9,716 nt of DNA from Bacteroidales bacterium. Lineage in GTDB: Bacteria > Bacteroidota > Bacteroidia > Bacteroidales > JAAUTT01. How positions within the stretch are numbered: the first letter of the stretch is position 1; each line of letters opens with the position of its first letter. Under the pieces are notes generated by a model that ran no database searches, was not told where the DNA came from, and saw only the letters and a list, made by a program, of their open reading frames with translations. Positions 6,826 through 9,716 of this stretch are shown piece after piece. The translations under genes and the position numbers were made by a program. The DNA is taken from the NCBI GenBank assembly GCA_012031335.1, contig JAAUTT010000100.1, positions 1 through 9,716 on the forward strand. The letters run 5' to 3'.

Positions 6826-7731
6826 ATGTCGAAGCGCACTTTTTTCAAAAGGTATATATGGCTATACGATTTAATTTCCAATAATCCGGGTATCGATTAT
6901 AAAACTATGGAAGATCGTTTTTTCAAAGCCGCTTTTCGGGACGAATATGAGGCAGGTTTCTCCAAAAGTACTTTTAACAGAGATAAAAAAGAGATAACCG
7001 AACTTTTCGGAATTGTCATAGAGTTTGACCACAGTTTAAATGGTTATGTTATTGCTGAAACGACTTTAACACAGCATGCCCAGATGTTGCTGAACTCATT
7101 CCGGTTTATTAATACGGCGCAGATTTTTGTAAATTCAGGGGAATATTTTTCTGCTGAGCCATTAAAAACCGGAAGTGAACATCTTTTAAGTGTGCTCGAA
7201 GCAATACTACAAAGAAACCGACTGGAGTTCAACTACAAAAAATACACCGGGAAAACGGATGAATCCCGATGTATCGAACCTTTTTTCTTAAAGGAATTTA
7301 AAGGACGCTGGTATGTAATAGCACGCGACACAAAGGACCACCGGATTAAAACCTTTGCCCTGGAAAGAATCATCGGGGTTATTGTCCCACACCCTACGCG
7401 CCATGCTTTTGATATCCCACATAAACTGCAACCCGAAACCTATTTCAGGGATTGTTTTGGTATCATAAGGTTCGATAACCAGGAAGCAGAAGAAATTGAG
7501 TTGTCATTCACTCCCATGGGTGGGAAGTTTATTAAATCCCAACCATGGCATGCTTCGCAGAAGGTTATTTCCGAAACAGAAAAAGAACTGCGTATTTCTC
7601 TTAAAATTCAGATCACCGATGATTTCATCCGGGAACTTCTGTCTCACAGCAGCGATGTAAAAGTTATCTCCCCCGCAAAACTCCGCGAAAAGGTACAGGA
7701 GAAATACAGAAGTGCTCTGGAACAGTATTAG
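6826..7731 (+). CDS. WYL-domain transcriptional regulator, 301 aa
   Basis: The N-terminal ~75 residues (MSKRTFFKRYIWLYDLISNN onward) form a winged helix-turn-helix, ending FNRDKKEITELFGIVIEFD and NGYVI, as in many Bacteroidota WYL proteins. The middle is the WYL domain: RNRLEFNYKKYTG, SRCIEPFFLKEFKGRWYVIA (the W-Y-V signature) and TFALERI. The C-terminal extension (SDVKVISPAKLREKV) is also typical. WYL domains are ligand sensors, and relatives such as BrxR and CapW repress phage-defence operons. I chose ATG 6826, after an A-rich stretch, over a TTG at 6754, because the added residues look non-coding and the wHTH would start too late. TAAATTTA (6780-6787) with TTG at 6754 is a weak promoter candidate. 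It may autoregulate or control the upstream cassette; this is inference. Confidence 0.9.
   Translation: MSKRTFFKRYIWLYDLISNNPGIDYKTMEDRFFKAAFRDEYEAGFSKSTFNRDKKEITELFGIVIEFDHSLNGYVIAETTLTQHAQMLLNSFRFINTAQIFVNSGEYFSAEPLKTGSEHLLSVLEAILQRNRLEFNYKKYTGKTDESRCIEPFFLKEFKGRWYVIARDTKDHRIKTFALERIIGVIVPHPTRHAFDIPHKLQPETYFRDCFGIIRFDNQEAEEIELSFTPMGGKFIKSQPWHASQKVISETEKELRISLKIQITDDFIRELLSHSSDVKVISPAKLREKVQEKYRSALEQY
7629..7668 (+). repeat. 40-nt direct repeat, copy inside the WYL gene
   Basis: This stretch (CCGGGAACTTCTGTCTCACA at its start, ending AAAGTTATC) is identical to 8097-8136, 468 nt downstream. Here it is coding: it specifies RELLSHSSDVKVI of the WYL protein, which fits that family well, so this copy looks like the native one. 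Flanks of the two copies do not match. Confidence 0.85.
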
Positions 7732-7780
7732 GTTATAGAGTTATATTCTTAATAAATAGCTGTTTGTTATGTAAATATTG

Positions 7781-7807
7781 AAACCTAACGATGTAGCCGT
7801 TAAGTTT
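7781..7807 (+). terminator. weak hairpin after the WYL gene
   Basis: AAAC-c-TAACG pairs with CGTTA-a-GTTT around a seven-base loop, about 50 nt after the WYL stop. There is no T run after it, so a terminator role is only a guess from position. Confidence 0.25.
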
Positions 7808-7935
7808 ATGCATAAATTAGTTCATTATTGATAAAACCGAGTTTGTTTTAATTCTTCATGTCAAAATCCTTATACCTATTAGAGTTACATTATTGCAGAA
7901 AACTAGCTAACAGTAGACTTTTATAACCTTTAATA

Positions 7936-7976
7936 ATGGAACCTCTCCGAGGTTCTGGCAACCATTAGTCACATTT
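7936..7976. repeat. AACCT-type hairpin repeat, right copy, inverted
   Basis: GAACCTC-TCC-GAGGTTC (7939-7955) is a perfect seven-pair hairpin, followed by TGGCA, then AGTCAC and ATTT. Read on the minus strand, the order GTGACT, TGCCA, AACCT, GAGGTT matches the left copy at 28-60 with a few extra bases between blocks. The two copies therefore face each other across 7.9 kb. Confidence 0.55.
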
Positions 7977-7990
7977 AACTACAAATATGC

Positions 7991-8027
7991 AACCTCACAA
8001 GGTTAAAAGAATTTTTTATTTTTTTTT
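7991..8027 (+). terminator. AACCT hairpin followed by T-rich tract
   Basis: AACCT-CACA-AGGTT (7991-8004) is a five-pair hairpin preceded by TGC as in the reverse of the left copy. Seven bases later comes a T-rich tract (8012-8027, one A inside). This looks like a weak intrinsic terminator, or simply a third member of the hairpin repeat family. Confidence 0.35.
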
Positions 8028-8096
8028 GTGGAAGTTTACTACGCTTTAAAGTGCACTATTTAAGCACATTGTTAATGTATTGGCGGCTATGCCTAA

Positions 8097-8136
8097 CCGG
8101 GAACTTCTGTCTCACAGCAGCGATGTAAAAGTTATC
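8097..8136 (+). repeat. 40-nt direct repeat, intergenic copy
   Basis: This is identical over 40 bases to 7629-7668 in the WYL gene and in the same orientation. Here it is non-coding. It is followed at once by the hairpins at 8137-8193. It may be the relic of a second WYL gene end, or part of a dispersed repeat that shares this stretch. Confidence 0.85.
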
Positions 8137-8193
8137 CCTTCGTTTGGCGAAGGCTCCGCTTTCGTCAGGCATATGCATGCAGGCTGAGCCTGC
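8137..8193. repeat. pair of GC-rich hairpins next to the 40-mer
   Basis: CCTTCG-TTTGG-CGAAGG (8137-8153) is a six-pair hairpin, and GCAGGCT-G-AGCCTGC (8179-8193) is a perfect palindrome with a single central base. Between them lies GCATATGCATGC, itself partly palindromic. No T run follows, so they are not clear terminators; they may form a structured RNA or a recombination-prone repeat. Confidence 0.45.
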
Positions 8194-8265
8194 TTTGAAA
8201 AATACTATATAGGTGAAACCCCAGCCAAACAGGATGCTAAATAATATCTTTCTGTCTGAAAAATA

Positions 8266-8280
8266 TACCAATTATTGGTA
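8266..8280. promoter_or_regulatory. likely ParD operator, perfect palindrome
   Basis: TACCAAT-T-ATTGGTA is a perfect 7+1+7 inverted repeat 23 nt before the parD start and overlapping the -7 box. ParD proteins of the ribbon-helix-helix type bind such palindromes to repress their own operon, so this is the natural operator. Confidence 0.6.
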
Positions 8281-8286
8281 ACTTTG
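8279..8286 (+). promoter_or_regulatory. Bacteroidota -7 promoter box of parDE
   Basis: TAACTTTG matches TAnnTTTG exactly, 17 nt before the parD ATG, giving a very short leader. I see no clear TTG -33 element at the usual distance upstream. Its overlap with the palindrome fits repression by ParD or ParD-ParE. Confidence 0.6.
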
Positions 8287-8303
8287 GAGAAAATTGATGA
8301 GTT

Positions 8304-8555
8304 ATGAATAGAAATACTTCAATATCATTAGGAAGCTATTTTGACAATTTTATTCAAAATAGAATCTCGGAGGGCCGGTTCAAAAATGCAAGTGAAGTAG
8401 TCCGAGCCGGATTAAGACTTTTGGAAGAGGAGGAAAACAAGATTATGGCCTTAAAGGATGCAATCCGGGAAGGAATTGACAGCGGAATTGCCAATGATTT
8501 CGATCCCAGGTCTCATTTGGAAAAACTAAAAGCTAATAAGAACCTGAATGGCTAA
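8304..8555 (+). CDS. parD: ParD-type antitoxin, ribbon-helix-helix
   Basis: The 83-aa protein has the ribbon-helix-helix DNA-binding fold at its N-terminus: SISLGSYFDNFIQNRISEGR (6-25) gives the strand and first helix, and KNASEVVRAGLRLLEEEE (27-44) the second, a very typical ParD sequence. The C-terminal part (MALKDAIREGIDSGIANDFD then a charged tail) is the segment that normally wraps and blocks the toxin. Size is normal for the family. It neutralises ParE and represses the operon through the palindrome at 8266-8280. It overlaps the toxin gene by 8 nt, the usual coupled arrangement. The pair probably stabilises the accessory region. Confidence 0.92.
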   Translation: MNRNTSISLGSYFDNFIQNRISEGRFKNASEVVRAGLRLLEEEENKIMALKDAIREGIDSGIANDFDPRSHLEKLKANKNLNG

Positions 8556-8850
8556 GTTTAAATTAACTAATAAAGCAGTTGATGATTTAACCCAGATTTG
8601 GAACTATTCAAATCTCAAATGGTCTGAAAACCAGGCAGACAAATATTATCAAATGCTGATAGATAATTTTAACGAAGTTGCCAATAATCCGGATATGGGG
8701 AAAAGTTATTCGGGAGTAATCGAAAATTTATCGGGATTTAAAGTTGGCCGGCACATCATTTTTTATCGGAAGATTGAGGATGATGTAATAGAAATCGTAA
8801 GAATACTTCATGAACAAATGGATTTGAAAAACAGGATAAAAGACAAATAA
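8548..8850 (+). CDS. parE: ParE-type toxin (RelE/ParE superfamily)
   Basis: The 100-aa protein shows the ParE pattern: KFKLTNKAVDDLTQIWNYS (3-21) with paired helices, then KVGRHIIFYRK (65-75) and IEIVRILHEQMD (81-92), the late strands with the conserved RILH...MD. Characterised ParE toxins poison DNA gyrase; RelE relatives instead cut mRNA. The RILH.QMD ending and the ParD partner favour ParE, though activity cannot be judged from sequence. The frame is complete and has no visible defect. Confidence 0.92.
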   Translation: MAKFKLTNKAVDDLTQIWNYSNLKWSENQADKYYQMLIDNFNEVANNPDMGKSYSGVIENLSGFKVGRHIIFYRKIEDDVIEIVRILHEQMDLKNRIKDK

Positions 8851-8885
8851 CCCCACATAACATTGTTATAAGTAATGACGGGGTT
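8849..8885 (+). terminator. possible hairpin terminator after parE
   Basis: AACCCC (8849-8854, using the stop codon's last bases) can pair with GGGGTT (8880-8885), enclosing a second palindrome ATAACA-T-TGTTAT (8857-8869). This is where the parDE mRNA should end, but only three T follow, so termination strength is uncertain. Confidence 0.4.
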
Positions 8886-9177
8886 TGCAGAATTATTAAG
8901 CGCAATAAATCTATTGTAATTTCTGCCTCGTGGCACAATAACCGCTCCGCACACACGCCACCGGATTATTTCTCGCCGATATAATACTTCTCTTTTCTTT
9001 TAATAAATTATCGGTGTGTCACTATTTGGCATTATGGCACCATATCCTTGCAGTATAAATCCCCGCGGCTAGCGTGCGTTTGCAAAGCGTGCATCAATAC
9101 GCTACGTGTTCCAAACACGCGCTAGCTTTTTGATAAGTCAACAGCATTGAATCAATAATCATTATAACAACATATAG
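8851..9177. other. intergenic region, no gene seen
   Basis: These 327 bases hold the parE-end hairpin and the REP-like palindrome at 9068-9126. The stretch between them (about 8890-9060) shows nothing I can name. No frame looks coding on either strand. Confidence 0.6.
9068..9126. repeat. large REP-like inverted repeat
   Basis: The two ends are GCTAGCG (9068-9074) and CGCTAGC (9120-9126). The left arm continues TGCGTTTG and the right arm, read inversely, CGTGTTTGGAACACG, so the arms match imperfectly over about 25 bases each. Each arm can also fold on itself (CGTTTGCAAAGCG in the left; CGTGTTCCAAACACG in the right). Two facing copies of one hairpin are typical of REP doublets. The single hairpin at 6650-6673 looks related. 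Confidence 0.6.
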
Positions 9178-9477
9178 ATGAATCCTCCAAAAGTAGTAAC
9201 CGATTTAAACGACGAAGATATCTCGCACGGAGGTTATGGTGGCGCACTCTTCGATCCAAAATGGAAAGCAAAAAGAGCAGAAATCCTCGCACGGGATAAG
9301 AACAAATGTGTGATTTGTGGCTCTGACAAAGACTTGCAGGTGCATCACCGCCAGTATCATTTCCTCGAACGTTTGAATGTTTTTAAAGATCCCTGGGAAT
9401 ACGAGGATAAACTAATGATTACCCTATGCAATTCGTGTCACAATCGTGGACACCGACAATATAAAGTACCTATGTAA
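9178..9477 (+). CDS. HNH endonuclease domain protein, 99 aa
   Basis: The protein has a full HNH zinc-finger core: C44-x2-C47 (CVICG), H56-H57 (VHHRQYH), and C84-x2-C87-H88 (LCNSCHNRGH). The four Cys would hold a structural zinc, and the His residues form the metal-dependent nuclease site. The first ~25 residues are short and polar, and DPKWKAKRAEILARDKNKC is the usual lead-in helix. Stand-alone HNH proteins of this size occur in phages, mobile elements and defence loci, so the target cannot be told. The next gene starts 20 nt downstream, so they are probably co-transcribed. The ATG at 9178 follows a typical AT-rich stretch. Confidence 0.88.
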   Translation: MNPPKVVTDLNDEDISHGGYGGALFDPKWKAKRAEILARDKNKCVICGSDKDLQVHHRQYHFLERLNVFKDPWEYEDKLMITLCNSCHNRGHRQYKVPM

Positions 9478-9497
9478 AAATTTAATATCAAAGAATT

Positions 9498-9716
9498 ATG
9501 GGCTTATTTAGCATTTTCAACCGAAAAAAAGTGAACGCATCCAGCGAAACCAACTCCGAGAAATTACCCGATATTCCCAGGGAGGTTTTTATTGAAGATT
9601 ACACCATCGGAGAGGGAGCGGTAGTTAATAGCCTGATGGATGGCATCACCCAGGTGTATAACTTCCTTCAGGCCGACTACGAATCGAAGGGTTACAGCGA
9701 CTCGCTGGTGAACCCC
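9498..9716 (+). CDS. hypothetical protein, N-terminal 73 codons, runs off the window
   Basis: An ATG 20 nt after the HNH stop opens a frame that stays open to the last base. It begins MGLFSIFNRKK, then a polar Ser/Asn-rich linker, then EVFIEDYTIGEGAVVNSLMD and GITQVYNFLQADYESKGYSD. No signal peptide or known motif is visible; the second part looks helical. I do not recognise it. Its base composition is richer in GC codons toward the end than the family-A and family-B genes. Confidence 0.75.
   Translation, partial: MGLFSIFNRKKVNASSETNSEKLPDIPREVFIEDYTIGEGAVVNSLMDGITQVYNFLQADYESKGYSDSLVNP

Larger units (their letters stand above)
7732..8303. other. long intergenic region rich in hairpins and repeats
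   Basis: No convincing gene lies in these 572 bases. A 71-codon frame on the minus strand (8056-8271) covers the duplicated 40-mer, the hairpins and the toxin-antitoxin promoter zone and is rejected. In order the region holds a weak hairpin (7781-7807), the inverted copy of the AACCT hairpin repeat (7936-7976), a third AACCT hairpin followed by a T-rich tract (7991-8027), the second 40-mer copy (8097-8136), two GC-rich hairpins (8137-8193) and the operator and promoter of parDE (8266-8286). A small untranslated RNA from 8090-8200 cannot be excluded. Confidence 0.6.

Noticed and set aside
8056..8271. 71-codon frame on the minus strand
   Set aside because: It covers the 40-mer repeat and hairpins, has no recognisable domain, and its 5' end runs into the parDE promoter zone. 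It reads as a chance frame in repeat DNA.
1..9716. CRISPR array, tRNA or rRNA genes
   Set aside because: No regularly spaced repeats and no cloverleaf or rRNA signature seen; the 40-mer occurs only twice, 468 nt apart.

Overview
The window looks like an accessory region from a Bacteroidota (Bacteroidales-like) genome. The evidence is AT-rich intergenic DNA, starts preceded by A-rich stretches instead of Shine-Dalgarno sites, a perfect TAnnTTTG -7 box in front of the toxin-antitoxin pair, and proteins with a Bacteroidota flavour. Every gene I can support is on the + strand.

Layout. (1) 1-140: intergenic, with a hairpin repeat (AACCT...AGGTT). (2) 141-6608: a tight run of about ten genes, several joined by ATGA or TAATG overlaps. 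In order: an unknown 300-aa protein; a one-helix membrane protein; a possible 26-aa peptide; a frameshifted zinc metallopeptidase (M20/M28 type); unknown family-A protein copy 1; frameshifted family-B gene copy 1; family A copy 2; an unknown 118-aa protein; an N-formylglutamate amidohydrolase-like enzyme; an ankyrin-like protein; frameshifted family-B copy 2. Families A and B are each present twice, which suggests an ancient A-B duplication with other genes inserted or kept between the copies. (3) 6609-6825: spacer with a GC-rich REP-like hairpin. (4) 6826-7731: a WYL-domain transcriptional regulator. (5) 7732-8303: a long spacer holding hairpin repeats and a 40-nt exact duplicate of part of the WYL gene. 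(6) 8304-8850: a ParD/ParE toxin-antitoxin operon with its own operator and promoter. (7) 8851-9177: spacer with a large REP-like palindrome. (8) 9178-9716: an HNH endonuclease gene and the start of an unknown protein that runs off the end.

The best candidate for something undescribed is the 141-6608 cassette: two amide/peptide hydrolases, a duplicated pair of unknown families (one A copy carries an R-x4-H motif like that of HEPN ribonucleases), an ankyrin-like protein and a membrane protein, followed by a WYL regulator of the kind that often controls defence loci. A role in defence or in peptide processing is inference only.

A caution for any reader: at least five single-base frame breaks can be located, because the reading resumes cleanly in another frame and, for family B, the two copies confirm each other. 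Some lie in homopolymers. They may be assembly errors, true decay or, less likely, recoding. The 'pseudogene' labels here mean 'frame broken in this sequence'.
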